The notes beneath the pieces are model-generated. The model saw nothing but the letters and a program-made list of their open reading frames with translations, was not told the origin of the DNA and searched no databases. Below, one piece after another: positions 18,283 to 29,918 of a stretch of DNA of 64,000 bases. Each line of letters starts with the position of its first letter. Position 1 is the first letter of the stretch. Both the position numbers and the translations under genes were made by a program. This stretch comes from Williamsia phyllosphaerae (GTDB taxonomy: Bacteria; Actinomycetota; Actinomycetes; Mycobacteriales; Mycobacteriaceae): assembly GCF_014635305.1 (NCBI RefSeq), contig NZ_BMCS01000003.1, positions 729,000-792,999 of the forward strand, read 5' to 3'.

Positions 18283-19701
18283 ATGCAGGCACTCATCCTC
18301 ATCGGCAGTCTGTTGGGTTTCATCGCTCTGACGCTGGGTACCGCGCTGTTCGTCGCGGCCGAGTTCTCGCTCACCGCACTGGAACGCTCGACCATCGAGG
18401 CCGACCGCCGCCAACGGGACGATCGCCGCTCCCGGCAGGTCAGCCACGCCCACAAGACGCTCTCGTTCCAGCTGTCCGGCGCGCAGCTGGGCATCACCAT
18501 CACCACCCTGGTGACCGGTTACATCGCCGAACCGGTGCTGGCGCAACTGTTCTCGCCGGTGTTCGACGCGATCGGCGCGTCGGAACAGGTGACGTCGGTC
18601 GTGTCGATCCTGCTCGCCCTGGTCATCGCGACCTCGCTGTCGATGATCCTGGGCGAACTCATCCCCAAGAACTACGCCATCGCCCGTCCGCTACCGACCG
18701 CGCGCGGCACGGCCGGACCGATGACGGTGTTCTCGACCGCCTTCGGTTGGGCCATCAACGGCCTCAACGGAGCAGCGAATTGGTTGGTCCGGCGCCTGGG
18801 TATCGAACCGGCGGAGGAGTTGCGATCGGCGCGCTCGCCGCAGGAACTCGGGTCCCTGGTGCGCAACTCGGCGCGCGAGGGGTCACTCGATCAGGGCACC
18901 GCGATCCTGGTGAACCGCTCGCTGCGTTTCGGTGAACGCACCGCAGAAGAATTGATGACGCCACGGGTGACCGTGGACGCCGTCGATGAGGACGCGAATG
19001 TCCGCGACCTCATCGTCGCGGCGTCGGAGACCGGGTTCTCTCGTTTCCCGGTGGTCGTCGACGGCGACCTCGACAACATCCGCGGGTTCGTCCACATCAA
19101 GCAGGCGTTCACCGTTCCCCTGTCGGAACGCCGCACCACGCGTCTCGGCGACCTCGCCCGCCCGGTGCCGGTGGTGCCCGCGAGCCTCGACGGAGACGCT
19201 CTGATGAGCCGGATCCGAGCCGACGGCATGCAGGTGGCGGTGGTCATCGACGAATACGGCGGCACCGCGGGGATCGTCACCACCGAGGACCTCATCGAGG
19301 AGATCGTCGGCGACGTGACCGACGAACACGACGACGAACAGGCCGACGTACAGAAAGACGGCGAGGGCTACCTCTGTGCCGGCCTGCTACGTATCGACGA
19401 ACTGCTGGATGCGACCGGGTACAAGGCTCCCGAGGGCGATTACGACACCCTCGGCGGGCTGGTCATGCACACCCTGGGCCGACTGGCCGCAGAAGGCGAC
19501 GTCGTCGACCTCCCGGAACGCGCGGGGTCCGACGACGACGAGAGCGGCAACGACCCCATGCCCGTGGTGCCGAAATGGCGCGCGAAGGTTGTCCGGATGG
19601 ACGGACGCCGCATCGACATGGTGTCCATCGAACCCATCCCCGAGGACGAGCAGGGCCCCGACGGCTCCGACACCGACACCGACGAGGAGGTCACGTCGTG
19701 A
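18283..19701 (+). CDS. CNNM/CorC (hemolysin C)-family membrane protein
   Basis: A 472-residue protein with a CNNM (DUF21) transmembrane domain at about 1-200 (LILIGSLLGFIALTLGTALFVAAEFSLTALERS, then QLSGAQLGITITTLVTGYI and LALVIATSLSMILGELIPKNYAIA). A pair of CBS domains at about 215-335 ends in the usual VVIDEYGGTAGIVTTEDLIEEIVGDVTDEHD. A CorC_HlyC domain and an acidic tail follow. CNNM proteins are associated with magnesium or sodium/magnesium exchange; the old name hemolysin is misleading. The pair with the next gene corresponds to Rv1842c/Rv1841c. Confidence 0.93.
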   Translation: MQALILIGSLLGFIALTLGTALFVAAEFSLTALERSTIEADRRQRDDRRSRQVSHAHKTLSFQLSGAQLGITITTLVTGYIAEPVLAQLFSPVFDAIGASEQVTSVVSILLALVIATSLSMILGELIPKNYAIARPLPTARGTAGPMTVFSTAFGWAINGLNGAANWLVRRLGIEPAEELRSARSPQELGSLVRNSAREGSLDQGTAILVNRSLRFGERTAEELMTPRVTVDAVDEDANVRDLIVAASETGFSRFPVVVDGDLDNIRGFVHIKQAFTVPLSERRTTRLGDLARPVPVVPASLDGDALMSRIRADGMQVAVVIDEYGGTAGIVTTEDLIEEIVGDVTDEHDDEQADVQKDGEGYLCAGLLRIDELLDATGYKAPEGDYDTLGGLVMHTLGRLAAEGDVVDLPERAGSDDDESGNDPMPVVPKWRAKVVRMDGRRIDMVSIEPIPEDEQGPDGSDTDTDEEVTS

Positions 19702-20774
19702 ACGATCTCTTCGGCGTGCTGCTTGCCGTGCTCCTGCTCGCGGGCAACGCCTTCTTCGTCGGCGCGGAGTTCTCACTGATCTCCGCCCGCCGCGATCGAC
19801 TCGAGGCCCTGGCCGACGAGGGTAAACGCCGAGCGCTGACGGTCATCCGTGCCGGACAGCAACTCTCGCTCATGCTCGCCGGTGCGCAGCTGGGCATCAC
19901 CATCTGCTCGATTCTGCTGGGCCGTGTCGGTGAGCCCGCGGTGGCGCATCTGATCGAGAAGCCGATGGACCTGCTCGGTGTGCCCGAGAGCTTCCTGCAC
20001 CCGATCGGGTTCGCGATCGCGTTGGCTCTGGTCGTCGTGTTGCACATCCTGTTGGGCGAGATGGTGCCCAAGAACATCGCGCTGGCCGGTCCGGAGAAAT
20101 CAGCGATGCTGCTGGTGCCCGCGCACCTGGCGTTCATCAAACTGGCCCGCCCGCTCATCTCCTTCTACAACATCGCCGCCAACCTGTCGTTGCGTGTCAT
20201 GCGGGTCGAACCCAAGGACGAACTGGATGCGACGGTGTCGGCGGGTGAACTCGCCGCGATGATCGGTGAGTCCCGCGAGGAGGGGCTGATCGACGCCGAG
20301 GAGCACGACCGCCTCACCCGCGCCCTGCAGACCACCGGTCGGACGGTCGTCGAGGTGGCGATCGGACTCGACGAGCTGCGCAGCGTGCGGGTCACCGCCG
20401 ATCCGGTGACCGGACGCTCCGGCCCCACTCTCGGATCCATCGAGCGAGCCGTCTCCGACACCGGCTTCTCGCGGTTCCCGGTGCGCGGTTCCGACGGCGC
20501 CTACACCGGCTACCTACACCTCAAGGACGTCCTGGACGAGATCCTTGACGACGACATCGGGCAGGACTCGATCATCGGCGTCGACAAGATCCGTCCGCTG
20601 CCGGTCATCTCCGGCGACACCTCGCTCGACGAGGCCACCGCGGCACTGCGGCGCACCAGTGCGCATCTCGGCGCCGTCGTCGACATCAACGGGCGCACGG
20701 TCGGCATCGTCGCGCTCGAGGACCTCGTCGAGGAGTTCGTCGGGACCGTGCGGGACGAGACGCACCGGATCTGA
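19698..20774 (+). CDS. CNNM/CorC-family membrane protein, second copy
   Basis: A 358-residue paralogue of the preceding gene with the same CNNM transmembrane domain (VLLAVLLLAGNAFFVGAEFSLISARRDR, QLSLMLAGAQLGITICSILLGRVGEPAV, LLGEMVPKNIALAGPEKSA). CBS repeats follow, ending VVDINGRTVGIVALEDLVEEFVGTVRDE. It stops there and lacks the C-terminal CorC_HlyC domain of its neighbour, so the two probably form a heteromer with one full-length and one short chain. The GTG start overlaps the upstream stop by 4 nt. Confidence 0.92.
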   Translation: MNDLFGVLLAVLLLAGNAFFVGAEFSLISARRDRLEALADEGKRRALTVIRAGQQLSLMLAGAQLGITICSILLGRVGEPAVAHLIEKPMDLLGVPESFLHPIGFAIALALVVVLHILLGEMVPKNIALAGPEKSAMLLVPAHLAFIKLARPLISFYNIAANLSLRVMRVEPKDELDATVSAGELAAMIGESREEGLIDAEEHDRLTRALQTTGRTVVEVAIGLDELRSVRVTADPVTGRSGPTLGSIERAVSDTGFSRFPVRGSDGAYTGYLHLKDVLDEILDDDIGQDSIIGVDKIRPLPVISGDTSLDEATAALRRTSAHLGAVVDINGRTVGIVALEDLVEEFVGTVRDETHRI

Positions 20775-21664
20775 TGGCGGACCAGGGACTTCGCGTGCGT
20801 CTGCGTGCGACCGACACCGCCGACCGAACCGAGCGCCACCGTCGTCGGGTGGGTCGTCTTCTCGACGACCATCCGGTACGGACCCCCGACGGATCACCGC
20901 ACCCGGTATGGGACTTCCTGTTCCGCTACTACAGCCACAAGCCCGCCCTGCTGATGCGCTGGCACCCCGGGTACGGCGTCGACATCGACACCCCGACCGA
21001 GCACGCCGACTACCCGCACTACGTTCCGACCGCCGACGGTGACGCCGTCACCGTCGACCCGGCGTATCTCCAGACCCGGTCGCGGACCGTCGGGTTCGTC
21101 GACGGCCTGCTGCGGGCCACCGCCGATCGACCGCCCCGTCTGAACTGCTTCGGGATGCACGAGTGGGCGATGGTCTACCGCGCGCCCTCCTCCGACATCC
21201 GACACGGCACCCCGCTGCGGTTGTCGCCTGCCGACACCGATGCCGCCGTCGAGGCCAGTGACCTGCGCTGCACGCATTTCGATGCGTTCCGGTTCTTCAC
21301 CGAGCCGGCTGGCCCGCGCAACCTGATGCCGCTGACCCGCCAGACCCAGGTCGACTCCGAGCAGCCCGGCTGCGTGCACGCGGGGATGGATCTCTACAAG
21401 TGGGCCTACAAGCTGAGCCCCCTGATCGGTTCCGACCTCGTCGTCGACGCGCTCGAGGTCGCCTTCGGCCTCCGCGAGTTGGACATGCGGGCGAGCCCGT
21501 ACGACTTCGCGTCGCTCGGTCTCGCACCCATCGCGGTGGAGACGCCCGCCGGGCGTGCGGAATACGTCCGACTGCAGGTGACGTTGACCGATCACGCGGC
21601 GCTCATCCGGCGTCGATTGATCGACAGTTGCGCCGGTCTGATCGACCGACAACCTCCCTGCTGA
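20774..21664 (+). CDS. Conserved actinobacterial protein annotated as 3-methyladenine DNA glycosylase
   Basis: A 296-residue protein found widely in mycolic-acid actinobacteria, usually named 3-methyladenine DNA glycosylase. I recognise the family by its N-terminal block VWDFLFRYYSHKPALLMRWHPGYG and by RLNCFGMHEWAMVYR and LRCTHFDAFRFFTEPA. I cannot find a helix-hairpin-helix or other known glycosylase motif, so the functional name is weakly founded. Its ATG overlaps the stop of the CNNM gene by one base (TGATG), so it is translated as part of that operon. Confidence 0.75.
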   Translation: MADQGLRVRLRATDTADRTERHRRRVGRLLDDHPVRTPDGSPHPVWDFLFRYYSHKPALLMRWHPGYGVDIDTPTEHADYPHYVPTADGDAVTVDPAYLQTRSRTVGFVDGLLRATADRPPRLNCFGMHEWAMVYRAPSSDIRHGTPLRLSPADTDAAVEASDLRCTHFDAFRFFTEPAGPRNLMPLTRQTQVDSEQPGCVHAGMDLYKWAYKLSPLIGSDLVVDALEVAFGLRELDMRASPYDFASLGLAPIAVETPAGRAEYVRLQVTLTDHAALIRRRLIDSCAGLIDRQPPC

Positions 21665-21733
21665 CGGCTTGTTACTCCCGAGTAGCCTGGCAGTGTTATT
21701 TCCGCTGTTTCGACGACGAGAAGTGAGGCAACC

Positions 21734-23896
21734 ATGTCCGAGCGCGTCACGGTGAACGGGGTGCAGGTCGCATCCGTTCTCTACGACTTCATCAACTCCG
21801 AGGCCCTTCCCGGAACCGGTGTGGATCAGGACGCTTTCTGGACCGGTGCCGCCGCCGTGATCACCGATCTCGCGCCGCGTAACCGCGAACTGCTCGAGAT
21901 CCGCGAGTCCCTGCAGGCGAAGATCGACGCCTGGCACCACGACAACACCTTCGAGCCGGCCGCCTACAAGGAGTTCCTCACCGAGATCGGCTACCTCGCG
22001 CCGGTGCCCGAGGACTTCCAGATCACGACCGACAATGTCGACACCGAGATCACCAGCACCGCGGGACCCCAGCTGGTGGTCCCCGTCCTCAACGCCCGAT
22101 TCGCGCTGAACGCGTCGAACGCGCGGTGGGGTTCGCTCTACGACGCGCTCTACGGCACCGACGCCATCTCCGAGGCCGACGGTGCCGAGATGGGCACGTC
22201 GTACAACAAGGTCCGCGGCGACAAGGTGATCGCCTACGCCAAGAACGTCCTCGACTACGCCGCCGCGCTCGAAGACGGTTCCTGGACGTCGGTGACCGCG
22301 TTGCACGTCGACGGATCCGCTCTCGTCGTGACCCTCGACGGCGGCAGCACGACGTCGCTCGCCGACCCGAACGCGTTCGCCGGATACCTCGGTGACGCCG
22401 CGGCTCCCACCGGTGTCCTGGTGCGTCACAACGGACTTCACCTCGAGGTCCAGATCGATGCGGATTCCCCGATCGGTTCGACCGATCCGGCGGGCATCAA
22501 GGACGTCCTCGTCGAGTCCGCGATCACCACGATCATGGACTTCGAGGACTCCGTCGCCGCGGTCGACGCCGACGACAAGGTGCTCGGCTACCGCAACTGG
22601 CTCGGCCTGAACCGCGGCGACCTGTCCGAGGAGGTCTCCAAGGGCGGCAAGACCTTCACCCGCGTGCTCAACCCCGACCGCGTCTACACCGCGCCCGACG
22701 GTGGCGAGCTGTCGCTGCCGGGTCGTTCGTTGCTGTTCGTCCGCAACGTCGGTCACCTGATGACCAACGATGCGATCGTCGACGCCGACGGCAACGAGGT
22801 CGGCGAGGGCATCCTCGACGCGTTGTTCACCTCCCTGATCGGCGTCCACGGTATGAGCGCCGACGGTCTGCAGAACTCGCGCACCGGATCGATCTACATC
22901 GTGAAGCCGAAGATGCACGGCCCCGACGAGGTCGCGTTCACCGCCGAGCTGTTCGGTCGCGTCGAGAAGGTGCTCGGGCTGCCGGAGAACACCATCAAGG
23001 TCGGGATCATGGACGAGGAGCGCCGCACCACGGTCAACCTCAAGGCCTGCATCGCCGCGGCCTCCGAGCGCGTCGTGTTCATCAACACCGGCTTCCTCGA
23101 CCGCACCGGCGACGAGATCCACACCTCGATGGAGGCGGGCGCCGTCGTGCGCAAGGCGGAGATGAAGTCGCAGACCTGGATCAAGGCCTACGAGGACTTC
23201 AACGTCGACACCGGACTGCACGCGGGTCTGCAGCACCGCGCGCAGATCGGCAAGGGGATGTGGGCCATGCCGGATCTCATGGCCGACATGCTCGAGCAGA
23301 AGATCGGCCATCCCAAGGCCGGTGCGAACACCGCGTGGGTGCCGTCTCCGACCGCAGCCACCCTGCACGCGTTGCACTACCACCAGATCGACGTGTTCGA
23401 GCGGCAGGACGAGATCGCCAAGCGTGACCCGGCATCGGTCGACGACATCCTGACCATCCCGCTCGCTCCGAAGACCGACTGGTCGGACGAGGAGAAGCAG
23501 CAGGAGCTCGACAACAACTGCCAGTCGATCCTCGGCTACGTGGTCCGGTGGATCGACGCCGGTGTCGGTTGTTCGAAGGTTCCCGACATCCACGACGTCG
23601 CACTCATGGAGGACCGTGCGACGCTGCGGATCTCGAGCCAGCTGCTGGCCAACTGGATCCGGCACGGCGTCGTCTCCGAGGCCGACGTGGTCGCATCGCT
23701 CGAGCGGATGGCGCCGGTGGTCGACCGACAGAACGCGTCGGACCCCACCTACCGGCCGCTGGCACCGGACTTCGACTCCAACATCGCCTTCCAGGCGGCG
23801 AAGGAGCTGATCGTGTCCGGGACCACGCAGCCCAGCGGCTACACCGAGCCGATCCTGCATCGGCGTCGCCGCGAGTACAAGGCCGCGAACGCCTGA
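21734..23896 (+). CDS. glcB: Malate synthase G
   Basis: A 720-residue malate synthase G, condensing glyoxylate and acetyl-CoA to malate. Typical segments are TTIMDFEDSVAAVDADDK, LLFVRNVGHLMTNDAI, IKVGIMDEERRTTVNLKACI, INTGFLDRTGDEIHTSMEAG and GKGMWAMPDLMADMLEQKIGHPKAGANTAWVPSP, which carry the magnesium-binding acidic residues and the catalytic aspartate. Length is close to the roughly 740 of M. tuberculosis GlcB. GTGAGG lies 5 nt before the ATG. Together with glycine cleavage downstream it places two-carbon metabolism in this block. Confidence 0.97.
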   Translation: MSERVTVNGVQVASVLYDFINSEALPGTGVDQDAFWTGAAAVITDLAPRNRELLEIRESLQAKIDAWHHDNTFEPAAYKEFLTEIGYLAPVPEDFQITTDNVDTEITSTAGPQLVVPVLNARFALNASNARWGSLYDALYGTDAISEADGAEMGTSYNKVRGDKVIAYAKNVLDYAAALEDGSWTSVTALHVDGSALVVTLDGGSTTSLADPNAFAGYLGDAAAPTGVLVRHNGLHLEVQIDADSPIGSTDPAGIKDVLVESAITTIMDFEDSVAAVDADDKVLGYRNWLGLNRGDLSEEVSKGGKTFTRVLNPDRVYTAPDGGELSLPGRSLLFVRNVGHLMTNDAIVDADGNEVGEGILDALFTSLIGVHGMSADGLQNSRTGSIYIVKPKMHGPDEVAFTAELFGRVEKVLGLPENTIKVGIMDEERRTTVNLKACIAAASERVVFINTGFLDRTGDEIHTSMEAGAVVRKAEMKSQTWIKAYEDFNVDTGLHAGLQHRAQIGKGMWAMPDLMADMLEQKIGHPKAGANTAWVPSPTAATLHALHYHQIDVFERQDEIAKRDPASVDDILTIPLAPKTDWSDEEKQQELDNNCQSILGYVVRWIDAGVGCSKVPDIHDVALMEDRATLRISSQLLANWIRHGVVSEADVVASLERMAPVVDRQNASDPTYRPLAPDFDSNIAFQAAKELIVSGTTQPSGYTEPILHRRRREYKAANA

Positions 23897-23906
23897 CCGG
23901 GCCGAC

Positions 23907-23912
23907 TATCCT
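23907..23912 (+). promoter_or_regulatory. Putative -10 element of the substrate-binding-like gene
   Basis: TATCCT ends 8 nt before the ATG at 23921 within the 24-nt gap after glcB. It suggests a separate leaderless transcript. Confidence 0.4.
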
Positions 23913-23920
23913 CGCCTGTC

Positions 23921-25093
23921 ATGGGCCAACATCGCACCGACGACACACGACGCCGCGGCATCAGCCGCGGCGTCGTGTTCGGTTTTCTGGCGATCGTGGT
24001 GGTCGCGGTGCTGGTGGTCGTGTGGGTCTCGCTGGGCAACCGGATCACCGCCGACGGAGACGACGCGGCGAAGGCGTGCGTCGAGGGTCCGGCGACGGTG
24101 ACCGTCCTGGCCGATCCCGCCCTCGCAACGCCGCTGAACACCATCGCCGGCGCCTACAACGCGACGAAGCCGGTGGTGCGTGACCAGTGCATCACGGTCA
24201 CCGTGGCGCCACAGGACGCGAAGGTCACGCTCGACGGTCTCACCGGCACCTGGGACCCCGAGTCGATGGGTCCCTATCCGGCGGCGTGGGTGCCGGCGTC
24301 GTCGGTGTGGAGCGCGCAGTTGCTCACCGCACGTTCGGCGGTCGTCGACGGCAACCCGGAATCGCTGGTCACCTCGCCGGTCGTCCTCGCGGTGGCCCCC
24401 GAACTGGCCCGCGCGGCCGGCTCGGATGTGGGTTGGCTCGACATCCCCACGTTGGCGCGCCGCGACAACAGCCTCGCCGACCTCGGTCTGCGCGGATGGG
24501 GGTCGTTGAAGATGGCGCTCGCCGCCGGGCCCGGAAGCGATGCGAGTGTGCTCGCAGCCGAGGCCATCGCCACCCAGGTGTCGCGGACGACGACCGGCGG
24601 ACTCACCGCCGCCGACGCCGACTCGGCGATGGTCACCTCGACACTGACCGATCTGCGCAGACGTGCCCCGACACCCACCGACGGGGTCGCCACCGGGGCG
24701 TTGCCCACGATCGCGAACTCCGGCAACCCGGCGGCCGCGTCGATCCACGCCATCCCGATCACCGAGCAGGCGTTGTACGACGCCACCCGGACCGACACCT
24801 CTCCCGGCGTCGTCGAACTGCTGCCCGACGGCCCGACTCCCCTGGCCGACTATCCCGTCATCGACCTGACCGGTGAGCAGGTCAGCGCGGCGCAGGCCGA
24901 GGCGGTCACCCGGTTCTTCGACTTCGTCCGAACGCCGGAGCAGTTGAAGTCCGTCACCGCTCTCGGATTCCGCGGCAATGCACCCCTGCCCGCGGCCACG
25001 GCGGCGGTGACGTTCCCCGTGACGAACAACCCCATGCCCGCCCCGGAACCGGCGGCGGCCACAGCCATCGCCAAGATCATCCTCGGTGGCTGA
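23921..25093 (+). CDS. Membrane-anchored substrate-binding-domain protein
   Basis: A 390-residue protein with a basic N terminus, one transmembrane segment or uncleaved signal anchor (VVFGFLAIVVVAVLVVVWVSL, about residues 18-38) and an extracytoplasmic domain. That domain resembles periplasmic binding proteins, with the opening VTVLADPALATPLNTIAGAYNATKP and repeated Thr/Ala-rich helices. By position it matches Rv1836c, which as I recall is much longer and carries a von Willebrand A domain. No such domain is visible here, so it may be a short form. The ligand is unknown. Confidence 0.75.
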   Translation: MGQHRTDDTRRRGISRGVVFGFLAIVVVAVLVVVWVSLGNRITADGDDAAKACVEGPATVTVLADPALATPLNTIAGAYNATKPVVRDQCITVTVAPQDAKVTLDGLTGTWDPESMGPYPAAWVPASSVWSAQLLTARSAVVDGNPESLVTSPVVLAVAPELARAAGSDVGWLDIPTLARRDNSLADLGLRGWGSLKMALAAGPGSDASVLAAEAIATQVSRTTTGGLTAADADSAMVTSTLTDLRRRAPTPTDGVATGALPTIANSGNPAAASIHAIPITEQALYDATRTDTSPGVVELLPDGPTPLADYPVIDLTGEQVSAAQAEAVTRFFDFVRTPEQLKSVTALGFRGNAPLPAATAAVTFPVTNNPMPAPEPAAATAIAKIILGG

Positions 25094-25138
25094 GCGACAC
25101 CCCGCAGCGACTCGCCCGCCACCGCCGGCCAAGCCCCG

Positions 25139-25209
25139 CCACAACCGTCACCACTGAGACCTCATCCGGACGCAGCACACAGATCAGTCGTCATCGGTGA
25201 CGGTTGTGG
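25139..25209. repeat. Perfect 14-bp inverted repeat with inner stem between convergent genes
   Basis: CCACAACCGTCACC (25139-25152) and GGTGACGGTTGTGG (25196-25209) are perfect complements 43 nt apart. Inside, ACTGA and TCAGT can form a second short stem. The element lies in the 158-nt gap between the convergent substrate-binding-like gene and gcvP. It could be a bidirectional terminator or a relic of a small mobile element. Confidence 0.6.
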
Positions 25210-25251
25210 ACATCCGACCACCTACTACGACCGAAATCCGCTCTCGTGAGC

Positions 25252-28092
<2,841 letters not shown>

Positions 28093-28141
28093 AGGAGAAC
28101 CTTTGCGCCGAGTCCGACATCACGCCGGACGGGGTGGGTCC

Positions 28142-28360
28142 TCCCCCTCTGTCCTGCTCTCGTCCGACCTCGCGGTCGGACTCAGGCGCCTGAGAGATTC
28201 AGCTGCGCGGAACGCGGCCTTTCACCGTGGGCGGGCGACCGGGGTCACCACTTTCCAGAGACGTCGTAGCGCACCACGGTCCTGGATGCCTGAGAGATTG
28301 ACGGAGAGGTGTTGCTCCTTCGGCGGCCGGGGCCAGACGCTGCTGACCCGACGCTCTCCC
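28142..28360 (-). promoter_or_regulatory. Tandem glycine riboswitch
   Basis: Read on the minus strand, two glycine aptamers occur one after the other. The first has GGGAGAGC, CCGAAGGAGCAA and CTCTCAGGCA followed by GGACC. The second has TCTCTGGAAAG, GGTGAAAGGCC and CTCTCAGGCGCC, ending with GGACAGAGGGGG. These are the conserved strands of the gcvT-type riboswitch. It is known to turn expression on when glycine is abundant, which fits its place 50 nt before gcvP. Confidence 0.92.
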
Positions 28361-28384
28361 ATGGTGCGGCGACGTAGGAGAAGT

Positions 28385-29026
28385 CTAGCCCGTCTTGCGC
28401 GTGCGGGTCTTCCGGCGAGCCGCCAACTCGTCCTCGGGTGCGGTCTCGCTCACACCGCCGTCGGCGCGTTCACCCGGGAAGTCGGCGATGGTGCCGGACA
28501 GTTCCCGCATCGCGCCGCTCACGGCGATGCCGAAGACACCCTGACCGCCCTGCAGCAGGTCGACGACCTCTTCGGCCGAGGTGCACTCGTAGACCGTGGT
28601 TCCGTCGGAGAACAGGGTGATGCGTGCCAGGTCCTCGACGCCCCGCTTGCGCAGGTGGTCGACGGCGACGCGGATGTTCTGCAGCGAGATGCCGGTGTCG
28701 AGCAGTCGCTTGACGATCTTCAGGACGAGGATGTCCTTGAAGGAGTACAGCCGCTGGCTGCCGCTGCCCGCGGCGCTCCGGATCGACGGGACCACGAGCG
28801 ACGTTCGTGCCCAGTAGTCGAGTTGCCGATAGGTGATGCCGGCGATCTGGCATGCGCTCGGAACGCGGTATCCGACGAGCTCATCGGGAACGGTGTCGTT
28901 CGGGAAGAGTCCCGGCGCCACGTCGTCGAGGGTTCCCTGGGTGGGGCGCGCAGAAGCGGCCACCGGTGCCGTCGCGACTTCGTCGACGCTGGTCACGTCG
29001 TCGCGGTTGTTCGGCTCATCGCCCAC
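28385..29026 (-). CDS. MerR-family transcriptional regulator (Rv1830-like)
   Basis: A 213-residue regulator with a MerR winged-helix domain in the middle: GYRVPSACQIAGITYRQLDYWARTSLVVPSIRSAAGSGSQRLYSFKDILVLKIVKRLLDTG. A helical and beta effector part and a basic C terminus (ARRKTRTRKTG) follow. The N-terminal 50 residues are low-complexity and acidic. I chose GTG at 29026 because AGGAG lies 6 nt upstream; GTG at 29047 and a longer form from 29089 are possible. In M. tuberculosis the orthologue Rv1830 has been linked to growth and division control (from memory). A MerR-type operator lies upstream at 29206-29236. Confidence 0.87.
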   Translation of the reverse strand: MGDEPNNRDDVTSVDEVATAPVAASARPTQGTLDDVAPGLFPNDTVPDELVGYRVPSACQIAGITYRQLDYWARTSLVVPSIRSAAGSGSQRLYSFKDILVLKIVKRLLDTGISLQNIRVAVDHLRKRGVEDLARITLFSDGTTVYECTSAEEVVDLLQGGQGVFGIAVSGAMRELSGTIADFPGERADGGVSETAPEDELAARRKTRTRKTG

Positions 29027-29205
29027 TGCGTACTCCTGAATGCTCACCGGGCGTCCCCGGCAACCCGAGGACGACGACGAAAACACCATCGTTGCAACTC
29101 AGATTACGCCGTCCGACCCGACCCTGGTTGGCGTCCCGCTCGATCGCGGGATCTGAGGGCAACGCTATGGCTGCGCGGGGGTGGTTTCAATGCGACTCGC
29201 GGGCC

Positions 29206-29236
29206 ACATCACCCTCAACGTGAGGTTGAGGGTGAA
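29206..29236 (-). promoter_or_regulatory. MerR-type operator within a 19-nt promoter spacer
   Basis: TCACCCTCAAC (29209-29219) and GTTGAGGGTGA (29225-29235) form a perfect 11-bp inverted repeat around 5 nt. On the minus strand a TTCACC (29231-29236) and a TGATGT (29206-29211) are exactly 19 nt apart and flank the repeat centre, the stretched spacer typical of promoters activated by MerR proteins. It faces the MerR gene ending at 28385, so autoregulation is likely. Confidence 0.6.
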
Positions 29237-29290
29237 CCGTGACCCCGCGGTTGCACAACCGTGATGTCGACCCGAGGTCTCGACGTCCGG

Positions 29291-29791
29291 TCAGGATCCG
29301 CCGGTGGCCTTGAAGTCGTCCGGGGAGATGGTGTCGAGGAACTCCTTGAACTTCTCCACCTCGTCCTCCTTGACCTCCTCGGAGTCGGCGGACTCCTCGT
29401 CCGGGATCAGCAGGCCCGCCTCGGCGAGCACACCCTCCTCGGCGATGATCGGGACCTCGGCGCGCATGGCGATGGCGACCGAGTCCGACGGGCGGGCGGA
29501 CACGCGCAAGTCACCGGCGAAGACCATCTCGGCGTAGAAGGTGCCCTCCTGCATGTCGACGATGCGCACCTCGATCAGTTCCTGACCGAACGCGGCGACG
29601 AGGTTGACGATCAGATCGTGGGTCAGCGGCCGGGGCGGCTCGACACCCTTCTGGCGCAGCGCGATCGACGCGGCCTCGCTCTGTCCGATCCAGATCGGCA
29701 GATACCGTTCGCCGTCCACCTCGCGCAGGAGCAGCACCGGTTGGCCCTGCGGCGGTTCCACGCGAATCCCGACCACCTGCATCTCACCCAT
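29291..29791 (-). CDS. Bifunctional nuclease family protein (DUF151)
   Basis: A 166-residue DUF151 protein matching the 164 residues I recall for Rv1829. The family core is MQVVGIRVEPPQGQPVLLLREVDGERYLPIWIGQSEAASIALRQKG, then RPLTHDLIVNLVAAFGQELIEVRI and RPSDSVAIAMRAEVPIIAEE. Members such as the plant and Thermotoga homologues have been described as nucleases, but the bacterial role is not settled. The C terminus is strongly acidic. I chose the ATG at 29791 (MGEMQVV); the longer frame to 29866 adds an unconserved extension. It lies between the two MerR genes. Confidence 0.9.
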   Translation of the reverse strand: MGEMQVVGIRVEPPQGQPVLLLREVDGERYLPIWIGQSEAASIALRQKGVEPPRPLTHDLIVNLVAAFGQELIEVRIVDMQEGTFYAEMVFAGDLRVSARPSDSVAIAMRAEVPIIAEEGVLAEAGLLIPDEESADSEEVKEDEVEKFKEFLDTISPDDFKATGGS

Positions 29792-29918
29792 GTCGCACCG
29801 CACCCATCGAGTGTTCTCCCAACCTGCTGTCGACAACCGCACGAAGGCGCGGTCGGCCACCACCAATGTTATGACACGAACACGACCGCGCTCGATATGA
29901 ATTCGACGCTACTCCCGC

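Noticed and set aside
20894..23860. A 988-codon open frame on the minus strand opposite malate synthase G.
   Set aside because: High-GC codon bias leaves antisense frames open. Its product is a Val/Gly/Arg/Asp-rich sequence without any domain, while the plus-strand glcB is unmistakable.
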